Shown: positions 42,401-51,144 of the stretch, piece by piece
Numbering within the stretch: the stretch's first letter is position 1
How the letters are laid out: the number at the start of each line of letters is the position of its first letter
Origin: Cliona cf. orientalis
Taxonomy: Eukaryota > Porifera > Demospongiae > Clionaida > Clionaidae
Assembly: GCA_963930775.1 (NCBI GenBank)
Contig: OZ005697.1
Span: 5,726,292-5,790,291, forward strand
Length of the DNA stretch: 64,000 nt
Direction: 5' to 3'
Program-made: the position numbers and the translations under genes
Notes under the pieces: model-generated
Seen by the model: only the letters and a program-made list of their open reading frames with translations
What the model was told of the DNA's origin: nothing
Databases searched by the model: none

Positions 42401-45328
42401 CCTGGTAAATTTTGTTTGCCTATGGCTAGTTTGTTGCTAGGCAATTGTTTATATACAAAGCTTTTGGGCATTGTTGCTAGGATCTAAACTAGTTAGACAC
42501 TGTTTAGGAGGTTTCTACGTGATTTAGAAGACCGAAGGGCTCAGTAGAACCCTCGCTTCGCTCGGGATTCTACACAGAGCCCTTCGGTCTTCTAAATCAC
42601 ATTCGCGAGGGTTCTTGTCCTTTATGTTTGTTCCCCCCCCCCCCTCAAGGATGCTTAATTCCTGTGCTTACAACCCCCATGTTTTATCATAATTAATTTA
42701 TCTGTGCAGGTGCCTCCCGATACGTCCCAGGAGGGGGAGGGGGAGGTAGTTCTCTGTCTGGGTTAGGAGGAGGAGCTTCAGATCCATTCACTGGAGCTGG
42801 TCGGTACCAACCGGGGGGAGGGGGTAGCGGATACACCCCTAACACTGGCTCTACAAACCAGGGGGCAGGTGCTGACCCATTTACAGGTGAGCCAATGGTC
42901 AGTGCAACCAGTTCTGGCTAACATTTGCCAAATTTAAATTCCTGGCGTATAATGTTTCACAAATATTAATTTTATCTCCCTCCCTATAAGTTATTGGATA
43001 TGTAGTATAACTTTAAGTACCTTATTATTATCATCTTGTTCTTGATTGTTGCAGGTTCATCCAGCTATCGACCTTCAGAGCCGGCCACACCTGAGGTATG
43101 TACACTATTATTTTTTTAGTCATTGTAAAAACGCTCTCTTTAAACTACAGTTTAATGTAACATTCAAAGGAGCATCTACCACAAATTCTTTTTTTCCAAT
43201 GGTGAGGCTTATATGAGCCACTTTGTCAGGTAGCTGTTTTAGAATTGCACTGTGTATACTTCAGAGTGGCTTCAAATTATTCACCAGTCCACAAGATTAT
43301 GGAGAGAAAGTGATAGCAAAGATAGCTGAATTTAATGCTACTGTAGATCAGGTAAGTTTCAGCCTTCACATGCCCATTCATGCTTGCTGTCTCATGTAAA
43401 TTCCCTTCGTTACTCATAGAAACTGACAGAGAGTCAGTTGACAAGATTAAAAGGTAAAACGGCAGTCATATGCCTGTACTGTATACACTGTATGGCAGAT
43501 AACTTATGGGCAGCTAACTTTTGTAGTGGACTTTTAATTAGCCATCATGTCCATGAAAATTAATATCTGTAGAGTACAATGTTGGCTTATAAGATGGGGG
43601 CATGGCAAAAATGTATTATTGATTTGTAGCCACCTTTTTTCAGTGATCTAGCAAGTAACAATTGTTACTATCATCCAGCTAACGACATCTTCAATTTTAA
43701 TAACATTCTAGTCCACATTATTTTTTGTCTGAATTTCCTTGTAGTGTTGACTCAGTGCCTAAGAAACTGAGCAATCCTACTCTGCTGTGTGAGTGTGATA
43801 TCGCTTATCACCAGTTTATCATTGGTGCTATGCCACACAGATGGCTGCAGTCACGAAATTTAAAATCACGAACACTTTATCTAATTTCGAGAAATTAGCA
43901 CTCCTAAACATTACTTGCAATATTATGGTATTTCTTGTAAATGGTTACTATTGACCATTAAATTTGCCAGCAATGATTGCCTATAAATTGTTTATATTTG
44001 TAATGTCAGGTTTGTGTTCAATCTTGACTTCTCCTGGTGGTGGATTGCCATCCAGAGAGGATCTTCAATTAATTCAAGCACTACTGAGTTGGCCTCCTCA
44101 GTACTCCTTCCCAGGTATACACCATGTTATGAAATATACGTACATGATTGTACGTATGCAAGTATTTTAGTGTGCATGGGTATAGTATTCTCTGCTTCCG
44201 CATATTTTATCCTAGGGCTGGATCTTTTGCGCTTGGCTGTCTTGAGTGAGAATGGTCTGAAATTCTTTTTTGGTGATGCAGATAGTGGACAAGTTTTTCT
44301 TGGAGAATTATTTGCCTCTGCAGTGTATGTTTGCTTGATGGTGCCTCAGAATTACAAAGTGTCAGATCATTATTTTTATGATTGTCATTAGAACCATGTA
44401 TCCACCTTGTCTAAACGATGTACTTATGTTTTGTTTGTTTATCTTGAGCACATAGTGTGAGCATGTGTTCTGTATGTCTTTCTTTTGTCATAGTGGTGTT
44501 GGGGCTGAAGTAAAGAACCAGCTTCTTGTAATGCGAGCATTGGCAAACATATTTTCTAAGAGTTATGGAGCTGAGTTTATGTGTGATCAACACAAATGGG
44601 TATGATGGAGTAGCTGGTGATTGTTGTGTTCCTTAGACATGGGTTATGTTTACAGGTTATTTCACAACTTCATGACCTCTTAGAGAACTCTAACAGAGCT
44701 CTACAAATTGCACTGGCAACTGTGGTACTAAAGTAAGAGCATTTACCTCGCTGAGTTTACATAATATTATACTGTGATATAGATTTGATTACCATAATTA
44801 TGTAATTTATTACACAGCTATTGTCACTTTTATTACTCTACTAAACGTAAAGAGGATTTTTCAGATTGTGTTCAAATTGGAATCAAGGTATTGAAAAGAT
44901 AACAACTTACCACTTGGTAGTCAACCCATATAAATAATATGATATTATGCTGATTGTGTATGTATTATATATAGATTCTTAGTACAACGTATGATAGCGA
45001 AGCAAAGTTTAGAATTCTCATTGGAATTGGCAGTTTGGTATGCTTTACCTACCTGTAACATCTTACTATGACATTGATATAACATTGTGTTTGATAGCGA
45101 TTGGTATTTTCACAGGCTCTATTGGGCAAGTCTGCTGTTTTGGCCTCTGCTTCCACTGGTCAATTAACCGCTGCTATCAGACCACTCTGTGCTGTCACTG
45201 ATCCAGCTAAGGTATGCCACAGCACCACAATGCTCATGCATATACTGATCTATCTTCACTGTCAACGTGTGTAATTCTCTTCAAAGGTTGGACAGTGTGC
45301 AGAGTGTGTTCTTCAAGCTCTTAGGTGA
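24480..45328 (+). CDS. PLAA: Phospholipase A2-activating protein / Doa1 homolog
   Basis: PLAA binds ubiquitin and p97/Cdc48 and acts in ubiquitin homeostasis and endosomal sorting. Twenty-nine exons join in frame to 828 residues (human about 795): 24480-24750, 26653-26718, 27111-27198, 27994-28109, 28441-28576, 28759-28833, 37038-37114, 37247-37337, 37615-37678, 37753-37781, 37993-38060, 40451-40509, 40580-40609, 40683-40733, 40822-40903, 40975-41118, 42710-42886, 43055-43095, 43265-43351, 43420-43453, 43756-43788, 44010-44114, 44216-44324, 44494-44599, 44656-44732, 44818-44887, 44975-45037, 45116-45211, 45287-45328. WD40 repeats span about residues 1-310 (TASRDGTASVWVSD, GGADRTVKLWEVD, CGEDSTVRVWRG). 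The PFU domain follows (EFDYVFDIELDEGGP, ENFLSVNNLPSYYLDQVAEF), then a DPFTGAGRY repeat linker and the PUL domain (LDLLRLAVL, RALQIALATVVLNY). Intron 6 is 8.2 kb; most others are far shorter. The 21st exon is the least certain. Confidence 0.95.
24751..26652. other. PLAA intron 1
   Basis: The 1.9-kb intron holds the G16 tract (24799-24814), a GC-rich stretch at about 25930-26290 with several CpG and GCGC motifs, and the MITE at 26343-26501. Open frames in the GC-rich stretch have no coding character that I can recognise; it could be regulatory or transposon-derived. Confidence 0.5.
26343..26501. mobile_element. TA-duplicating MITE, complete copy
   Basis: The 159-base element has inverted ends CCGTAGTTAATCGAATAC and CCGTACTTAATCTAATAC (second read on the minus strand), each flanked by TA (26341-26342 and 26502-26503). 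TA duplication points to a Tc1/mariner-like source. Another complete copy lies at 35826-35974 and a truncated one at 6075-6208. Confidence 0.8.
26778..26967. mobile_element. AAATCGCGAATATTTC-end MITE, copy 1
   Basis: The ends are inverted repeats sharing GTAAATCGCGAATATTTC (left) and ATAAATCGCGAATATTTC (right), bordered by TA on both sides; the interval given includes a bordering TA. The interior (TTTTCGGACAGC, TGTCCGAAAATTATTTAACG) is shared with the nested copy at 57117-57612. It lies in PLAA intron 2. Confidence 0.75.
30178..30585. mobile_element. AGTGGAACC-end MITE (TA duplication)
   Basis: The 408-base element has inverted ends TAGTGGAACCTGTCT and CAGTGGAACCTGCCT (second read on the minus strand), extending to GGTCACC about 20 bases in. 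It is flanked by TA (30176-30177 and 30586-30587). Ends of this kind with TA duplications belong to the Tc1/mariner/pogo group. There is no coding capacity. It lies in PLAA intron 6. Confidence 0.8.
30719..31097. mobile_element. CAGGGTTTCAT-end MITE, complete copy with 5-bp duplication
   Basis: The 379-base element starts CAGTGTTTCATTTAG and ends TGTATGAAACCCTG, flanked by the 5-bp direct repeat TGCTC (30714-30718 and 31098-31102). Just inside the left end a G run meets a C run, and an uninterrupted run of 25 G occupies 31019-31043, followed shortly by a C run. It lies in PLAA intron 6. Confidence 0.85.
31851..32042 (+). pseudogene. Orphan exon-like segment inside PLAA intron 6
   Basis: A good acceptor (TTTTCTCCAG) and a donor (GCG then GTAAAA) bound 192 bases that stay open in one frame as 2 + 63 codons + 1, with Cys-rich start VTCNCQNDKCKDGGY and later FGGTRRMKRNVSND. 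Its phase does not fit insertion into PLAA. I do not recognise the domain and found no partner exons nearby on the plus strand. It may be a remnant of a transposed gene, or one exon of a nested gene I cannot assemble. Confidence 0.4.
33720..33741 (+). repeat. G22 homopolymer
   Basis: Twenty-two consecutive G residues are interrupted by one A and followed by five more G. It lies 400 bases before a C23 run (34143-34165), so the two could pair or mark the edges of an inserted element. Confidence 0.75.
34143..34165 (+). repeat. C23 homopolymer
   Basis: Twenty-three consecutive C residues are followed by a further C-rich stretch ending in CAG, directly upstream of the gag-like frame. Assembly of such runs is error-prone. 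Confidence 0.75.
34166..34626 (+). pseudogene. Decayed gag-like retroelement reading frame
   Basis: The frame opens with LIKRIRALEFVEMRELLPEE and, after a frame change near 34400, continues with AAWIQYDRAYRRQAALSKDL and INTTLYSLCFA. The two motifs, in this order, recall an uncharacterised gag-like protein that is repeated in marine invertebrate genomes, probably from a retroelement such as a DIRS/Ngaro type. The frame break and the absence of polymerase or recombinase motifs mark it as a fragment. Cys- and His-rich open frames on the minus strand at 33322-33702 may be from a second such element. Identification rests on remembered motif similarity. Confidence 0.4.
35826..35974. mobile_element. 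TA-duplicating MITE, second complete copy
   Basis: The ends CCGTACTTAGTCTAATAC and CCGTAGTTAATCG (the latter read on the minus strand) are bordered by TA (35824-35825 and 35975-35976). The interior matches 26343-26501 in reverse orientation. It lies in PLAA intron 6. Confidence 0.75.
36066..36578. mobile_element. piggyBac-type MITE with TTAA duplication
   Basis: The 513-base element has inverted ends AGGCATTGTGCCACGATATA and AGGCATTGTGTCACGATATA (one mismatch over 22 bases) and is flanked by TTAA (36062-36065 and 36579-36582). The TTAA target is the hallmark of piggyBac transposons. The interior is GC-richer than its surroundings and holds no convincing transposase frame. It lies in PLAA intron 6. 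Confidence 0.85.
38061..40450. other. PLAA intron 11
   Basis: This 2.4-kb intron holds a foldback element (38636-38946) and a GC-richer stretch (39080-39690) in which CGCTAGCGAGTAGCT appears twice about 70 bases apart. A GAAA microsatellite lies at about 39706-39725. No additional exon is supported. Confidence 0.55.
38636..38946. mobile_element. Foldback element with about 75-bp arms
   Basis: ATGGCAGGATCAAAAAGTAC at the left returns inverted at the right (CTTTTTGATCCTGCCAT), and the arms remain almost identical for about 75 bases, with roughly 155 unique bases between. I could not define a target duplication. It lies within PLAA intron 11. Confidence 0.7.
41190..41800. mobile_element. Foldback MITE, diverged copy 3
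   Basis: It has the same plan as 23953-24299: a TAGATCCTAGTTGTAAC start, three tandem units of the AGAACCCTTGTAAATC type, and a terminal hairpin (41657-41797) around CCTCGCTTCGCTCGGG. The hairpin arms differ from copy 1 in sequence but stay complementary to each other. It lies in PLAA intron 16. Confidence 0.7.
42290..42602. mobile_element. Foldback MITE, copy 2, right end truncated
   Basis: It is nearly identical to 23953-24299 up to the right hairpin arm, which stops after CTTCTAAATCAC; unrelated sequence and a C run follow. It lies about 490 bases after copy 3 in the same PLAA intron. Confidence 0.75.
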
Positions 45329-45634
45329 ATTTAAAACAAGTTAGTCTTATTTATCGTTATTCTGCGGAGTTAATACTGGATTACATAATGTATGATATTA
45401 CGTATTATGTCCAATTGCTTTTTATCAGAGAGATTCTTATGACATTATAGTACGATTCTATTGATTGGCGTACATAGATATCGCACACTCATACTCTGTG
45501 TCAGGCAAGTCTTACATATAACTCTTAATAGTCAAAGGAAAATTGATGCAGCGTACAAAGTAGAAGTGCTTTTTAACACCATTTTACTGACTTTCTTGTA
45601 CAAGCAAGGTATTGGTAAACCTAACCGTTATCAG

Positions 45635-47206
45635 CTATGTTTGTAACAGTGGAGTGTGTTCATTTACACTATCCTTTGCTTTGACGATGGTGTAGCTGAC
45701 TCCAGTGATGGCTAGAAGCAGACCAATGAAGGCTACTGCTCCCAACACTGCTGATACTAGTAGTCTAAGTTCTAATGTATTCTCCCTCTCGAATCCTTCC
45801 ATTGAGCTGCCAGTACTAGAGATGACCGTTACATGAGTATCAGTCCTTGTATAGTTGGAGTCTATGGAGCTGGTACCTAGGTTTGTATTGTGAAATTTGC
45901 TAGTGATCCTCGTCTGTGTTGAGTTGATTGCTATCGATATACTTGTAAAGGGTGACGTTATGTTGATAGGGCAAGCTGTTGGTGTGGGAGCAGTGTCTGT
46001 TTCAGCTGTTGTGGCTGTCTCTGTCTCTGTTGTTCTTATCTGTGTTTCTGTTGTTGTACCAACATGTGTAGTGGTTGTTTGTGGCATGTTTGTTTGCGAA
46101 TCTGTTGTGCTTGTCTCGTTGGGTGGCACTGTACTGGTCTGTATTTCCTGTTTTGTGGTTGTCTGCACTTCTTGAGTTGTGCTAGTCCGTGGCAGTTCTG
46201 ATGTTGTATTTATCTGTGTCTCCTGTGTAGTGCTCCTCTGAGTTGCTGATGTTGTACTTGTCTGTATCTCTCCTGTTGCGCTTGTCTGTGTCTCTGCCGT
46301 TGTGCTTGTCACCATTTCTGATGTGGGCATTTCTTGGCTTGGTGTCACTGCTGGAATTTTGGTTTTGGTGCGTTTTGTCTTTGTCCTTGTTCTAGGAGAT
46401 GTACGAGTACTTGTGTGAGTTCTAGTACGAGTGTTTGTATGTGGACCTCGTGGAGTGTCAGTACGACTGCGAGTAGCTGTACGAGTTGCAGTACGGTTGT
46501 TTGTATGTGGACCTCGTGGAGTGTCAGTACGACTGCGAGTAGCTGTACGAGTTGCAGTACGGTTGTTTGTATGTGGACCTCGTGGAGTGTTAGTACGACT
46601 GCGAGTAGCTGTACGAGTTGCAGTACGGTTGTTTGTATGTGGACCTCGTGGAGTGTCAGTACGACTGCGAGTAGCTGTACGAGTTGCAGTACGGTTCTTG
46701 GTACGGCTGCCTCTGCGAGTGTCAGTTTGACCATTGTTTTGAGTATTTGTGCCAGTAGTAGTACGAGTATTGGTTTGAGTATTAGTACGTGTCCTGGTCC
46801 TAGTCCTAGCTCTTGTTCTTGTTCTAGTTTGAGTAGTTTTATCCGTTATACTGCTGTTTGTGTTAGTGTGGGTGCCACTATGACTGCTGGTGCTGGTGTT
46901 TTTGTGAGTGCTTGTACGTTTGGTCCGTTGCTTTGATGAAGTCGTGGCTGTGTGTAGAGACGTACGTGTTCCTGTTGACTGTGTCAAGCTGTTCAGCGTG
47001 GAGTGACTGATATGCACCATTGGCGAATGATGTAGTGATTTTGGGTGAGAATCTTTGAGATGAGTTATAGGGCAAGGTATAGTTGAATTCTTTCTTTCAG
47101 TCTGTGTGTTTTCCTGCCACGCATTTGTCGTGTAGTCTTTATAGAAACTTGCAGTTACTAACGCTGGAAGGAGCACTAGTATAACAATAATAGCAGGAGT
47201 CTTCAT
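45635..47206 (-). CDS. Mucin-like type I membrane protein with Arg/Thr repeats
   Basis: A single exon encodes 523 residues. A signal peptide (MKTPAIIVILVLLPALVTA) leads into a long Thr/Ser-rich ectodomain. Residues about 120-170 are alternating Thr-Arg, followed by four copies of a 22-residue repeat (core RTATRTATRSRTDTPRGPH), then a Thr/Glu/Gln mucin stretch and a short domain with N-glycosylation sites (ACPINITSPF). One membrane helix lies at about 482-505, and the 18-residue tail ends EHTPLLQT. The tail motif ExxxLL is an acidic dileucine signal for AP-1/AP-2/AP-3 sorting to endosomes and lysosomes. Two neighbours (48482-50238 and 51145-52633) share the plan. The gene ends towards PLAA, 306 bases away. 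No family name can be given; a LAMP-like or surface mucin role is inference. Confidence 0.8.
   Translation of the reverse strand: MKTPAIIVILVLLPALVTASFYKDYTTNAWQENTQTERKNSTIPCPITHLKDSHPKSLHHSPMVHISHSTLNSLTQSTGTRTSLHTATTSSKQRTKRTSTHKNTSTSSHSGTHTNTNSSITDKTTQTRTRTRARTRTRTRTNTQTNTRTTTGTNTQNNGQTDTRRGSRTKNRTATRTATRSRTDTPRGPHTNNRTATRTATRSRTNTPRGPHTNNRTATRTATRSRTDTPRGPHTNNRTATRTATRSRTDTPRGPHTNTRTRTHTSTRTSPRTRTKTKRTKTKIPAVTPSQEMPTSEMVTSTTAETQTSATGEIQTSTTSATQRSTTQETQINTTSELPRTSTTQEVQTTTKQEIQTSTVPPNETSTTDSQTNMPQTTTTHVGTTTETQIRTTETETATTAETDTAPTPTACPINITSPFTSISIAINSTQTRITSKFHNTNLGTSSIDSNYTRTDTHVTVISSTGSSMEGFERENTLELRLLVSAVLGAVAFIGLLLAITGVSYTIVKAKDSVNEHTPLLQT
46437..46700. repeat. 66-bp minisatellite, four copies, coding
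   Basis: Four head-to-tail 66-base units (starting 46437, 46503, 46569, 46635) are almost identical, one visible difference being GTGTTAG for GTGTCAG in the third. Each encodes 22 residues of the mucin at 45635-47206. Such near-identity suggests recent expansion or homogenisation. Confidence 0.95.
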
Positions 47207-47468
47207 CTTGGCTTAAATTCTATGAAAGGGTCTAACTGATTTCTGTGTGATACTGATATTCCGTGCCTTCATTCTCTTTGTATATTTTTTTGGTTCATCA
47301 AGCACATTCCAACAACTATTTGATGTCATTTATTTGAAGTTACCGACATATTTTGTACTTCCTTTCTTGGTCAATTAGCTTGTGTATGTACAAGATTCTA
47401 TGAAGTTGTACACTAGTACGTTGTCATTGTGTATTCGGTACATACTTAGATACATCGTTACTGCTAGT

Positions 47469-47755
47469 TAGGGTTTCATCCAGTGGGAGGGGGGGGGGAT
47501 AGGGGGGAAGCTTCTCCCCAAACTCTCTAGCTTCCCCCCTAAGAATTTGACTTTAATTAAATTAAGCATCAAAATATCACAATAAGTCATCAAATCAAAT
47601 CACTAGCATTTGTTTTTGATCAAAAACTACCCAAAACCATCTGGAGGAATTAAAGAAATTCTCCTATAAATACATCCCAAGAACTTGGTATGCTAAATAC
47701 GCCCACTCATTTATCGCACTTCCAGCCCAAATTTTTGTTGCTAGATGAAACCCTG
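47469..47755. mobile_element. CAGGGTTTCAT-end MITE, complete copy with 5-bp duplication
   Basis: The 287-base element runs from TAGGGTTTCATCCAG to CTAGATGAAACCCTG and is flanked by the 5-bp direct repeat CTAGT (47464-47468 and 47756-47760). G runs follow the left end. It lies upstream of the mucin gene at 45635-47206. Confidence 0.85.
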
Positions 47756-47760
47756 CTAGT

Positions 47761-48481
47761 AGGAATTCAGCAACATTGGTAGCAATACACCGAATTATGT
47801 ACCTAGAATTGTGCATACTAACATGCACATTTAGTGACCAAGCTGTTCAATTACTCTGTGTTGTAGCAAGTACCACAAACTTGTATTTACTGTCAGGATT
47901 AGAATAGTACAATGTTATTTCAATTATCTGTGTTTACTATAATATGAGTCTAATACCGTGTAGATGGACATTTTTGCTGAAAAAAAAAAGTTCGCTAAAC
48001 CCAGTAACCTTTATTTACAATTGGTCACGACAACTTCACAAAGTGTGCATATGCTATGTATGACACTGTTTCATGTTTTGATGCTTATAGTTGGTCATGA
48101 CACAGAAAAGTTGGAATAAATTTTTGCCAATGCAGTCAAGTTCACCATATCCTCTATGCAATCATTACACAGGATGGATAATAATTATTAGCGTGATGAA
48201 ATTTTCGCTAATGTGAGCAGGTGGCAAATTGGCAAAAATTTTCTCCTGGTGAAATTTATACGTATAATACTATAATAATATTATGGTAATACATTTGCTA
48301 CCTATAGTATCATTAATTGATATTAAAACAATCTGATTAGATTCCTTATTGAATCTATAATTTTCATCAAAAGCATAATTTTACATGTGTTAGCAATATC
48401 AATGGAAGTCTCTTAAACTAAAGCAATAAAAAAAATAATGCCAACTCAACAGGTATCTAGTTCTAGCTATCTTGTTCGTCT
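47761..48481. other. Intergenic region between mucin genes 1 and 2
   Basis: AT-rich sequence with no supported gene. It probably holds the promoter of the first mucin and the 3' end of the second. On the minus strand I see no strong poly(A) motif next to the stop at 48482. Confidence 0.45.
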
Positions 48482-50238
48482 TCATCCATTTAGTGTGAAT
48501 CCCCTTTGTCCATCAGCCCTGTTAATTATGATTGTGTTATACCATAAGTCTGCTAAGAAAAATTGCCTTGAGTGCACTAACCTATCTTCAAGTAGTGGAC
48601 GCTTTTCACCAGATGGTTTGTTACCATAGTGCTTTATTATTTTTGCTGACAGTGCAGTTACTGCTCCTGCTAGACCCACCATTGCTATCACGCTCAGCAC
48701 TACAACGGGTTTAGTAGCAACAATCTTGTGTCCACTTTGTCCTTGGTGTGCTTGAGGACTAGTGCTCTCTGTGGACAAACTCACTGAGTTGTGCATGAAG
48801 AGTATGATAATTCAATGTTGGTGTGTCGAGGATTGGATTGAGGGTACCTAATTTAATGTCGATAACATCATAGTATTCTCTGAGTACATCAATGTTGTTG
48901 TAAACTGCCTCGATAATCTGTGTACTTGAAGTAGTGTAGTTAGTACCAGGATACACTTTAAAGGATACAGCAATAGTTACACTGTGTAGTAGGAAAGATA
49001 AAATCAATGTAAGCTTCCATGTTCTTGAGATGTGTAGCTTACCTCAGTCCACTCTGTTGGCTTGAAACCCCAAGCAATGTGGATTTCATAGTACCATGTA
49101 TATTGCTCAGTTTAGTCAACCATGCAATGAACTCCAAGAGATCCTTCGCCTCATTCGTGTATTCTAATAGATCATGCTTGTCCACTAGGAACTGAAAAAT
49201 TCTCTAAGGAAAAAATATTATAATGTGTACTATACCGATTGCCGACTTTTATCTTACAATTGGTGGTTGCTTTTGTCCAGACACTGCAGGATATGCATAG
49301 GATTGTAGTTCAAGGCTATCAGTGCATGGTTACCTAAATCTAGTTGTCTTACTGTCAACAACAGGAGATGAACATGTAGCAGTAATATTAGGACCAGGTG
49401 GTTGGGTAGTAAGTGGTGCTGGTGGAGTTGCAGCCTCAGTGGTTGTAGCTTCGGTGGTGGTAGCCTCTGTTGTAGTGGCTTCTGTGGTAGTAGCCTCAGT
49501 GGCATTAGCATCAGTAGCATTAGCATCTGTGGTGGTGGATGCATCTGTGGCTGTAGTGGTGTCTGTGGTGGTGATGGCATCTGTGACATTGAAATTGGTT
49601 GATTCTGTTGTGTTTATTTCAGTGGTAATCACTTCAGTAGTGGTAGCCTCCGTCGTGGTAGCCTCTGTTGTGGTGACTTCTGTTACATTGAAAGGTTCTG
49701 TGGTGTTACCATCCATCTCTGTGGTGGTATCATTCAGGTCAAATTCTTCAGTGGTGGTGGGTTCAATGGTTGTGATATTGAAACCTGTTGGTTCAATCGT
49801 AGTAGTTTCTGCCATTGTAGTGGTTGTGATTGGTGGGGCAGTAGGACAGCCAGGTGGTACTTTTGGAGTACATCGCTTCCGAGTCCTTGTTCCTGGGCTG
49901 CGAGTCTTTGTTCCTGTTGTCCGAGTTGTCCTTGTGTCTGTACGTGTTCTATTAGTTGTTGTTCTATCTCTGCCAGTCTTTGTATCTGTTCTTGTTCTGT
50001 TTGTCTCCATTCTAGTTTCTGTTCCACGAGTACGTCCTGGACTCCTGCCTCTGGTTCTTGTAGTTTCCATTGGACACTCTGCTATTGTTGGGCAGGTGCA
50101 TACTGGCTGTGGCGGACATGTTCTTGGTGGCAGGCAAGTTGGCTCAAAAGTATTGGTGTCATTTGTAGATTGTGCCCTTGCAAAATCAATTGAGCATATC
50201 ATTACTCCAGCTAATAGCAAGATTATGCTTGTCTTCAT
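48482..50238 (-). CDS. Mucin-like type I membrane protein 2
   Basis: Five exons (49353-50238, 49258-49283, 49043-49203, 48848-48981, 48482-48783) join in frame to 502 residues. The start at 50238 gives the signal peptide MKTSIILLLAGVMICSIDFA; an earlier in-frame ATG at 50280 would spoil it. Order: Cys/Pro cluster (TCLPPRTCPPQPVCTCP), Arg/Thr repeats, KRCTPKVPPGC, a long TTEATTTEA mucin stretch, a conserved ectodomain of about 105 residues (FLVDKHDLL to REYYDVIDIKLG), a membrane helix at about 429-452 and a tail with GEKRPLLEDR (acidic dileucine signal). Intron positions and the 26-base micro-exon match the neighbour at 51145-52633. The last exon may instead splice after EDR, in which case the final 27 residues differ. 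Confidence 0.82.
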
Positions 50239-51144
50239 GATAGCTGCAGAAATTCTGGATCCTATAGCTAGCTCTATCACTAACTGTGCTGAATAGCTGG
50301 TTTACGTCTGTCCCCTTAGCTTGTTTGAAGAATTTGACACTAATGGGTACTTTGAAGCCTTGTTCACTAATGGGCATAATCACCTCAGGACTGTTGAAGT
50401 TGCTATCTTGTACACGATTATTGTTAGTGAACATGTGTTGTGCAAGAGATAGGCTGCTTGAAAAAATTGAGTTTTCTTGCTTGATGATGTTGCGTTGGCT
50501 GACATTTTGCTACATCATTTATCAGATCTCAAGAGTGTCATAATTGTTATGTACAACAAGCTGTGCTGGGTTGACATCTAGACCCAAATTCAGTGTAGGT
50601 AATAGGTGCATTTTATGGCTGCATTCATTTATACATGTATGTGAACAATGTGGCCAAGGAGTGAATTGCATGAAGTCAGGACCACATCTGAATCTATAGA
50701 TAACAAAAATTCATGGATACACTTAATTTGCTTCGTAGTATGCGATCTTTGGCCGTACACATTCAATGAAATATTCTGCTATGATCATTGATTGGTCCAC
50801 ATAAACATACATCACCTGACTAGCACTGCTTTATATGCTTCACTTTCAGCATACGGTTTGCAAGATTGTGGTCAAACACTGGAGCATTGCTAGTTCTTAC
50901 AAATATCCTGAAGGCTAACGTGCACGTGACGTGTGTATGTGTATATGTGATCATAATATTCTTTTACAGCAGCAGAAGTACTGATGAGTGATGTATAGTT
51001 TTGAACACAACAAAAATGAGCAGAAAGTTTATAGCATAACTAAACTAGAATGTAACAGTATTGTTCTTTTTCCTCCAAACTACTGTGAGTAGGCTTCCGA
51101 CTCTGCTGGGGAAAAAAGGTATTTTATGTTTATGCTAGGTAGCG
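50239..51144. other. Intergenic region between mucin genes 2 and 3
   Basis: No gene is supported. A possible alternative last exon of mucin 3 (51045-51105, acceptor TTTTTTCCCCAG) would replace its last few residues. Otherwise this should hold the promoter of mucin 2. Confidence 0.45.

Noticed and set aside
49322-50296. Long plus-strand open frame (324 codons) opposite mucin 2
   Set aside because: It is Val/Ser-rich because it is the complement of Thr/Arg codons. The minus strand has a signal peptide, splice structure and a paralog; the plus frame has none. The same applies to the plus-strand frames at 46334-46936 and 52122-52505.
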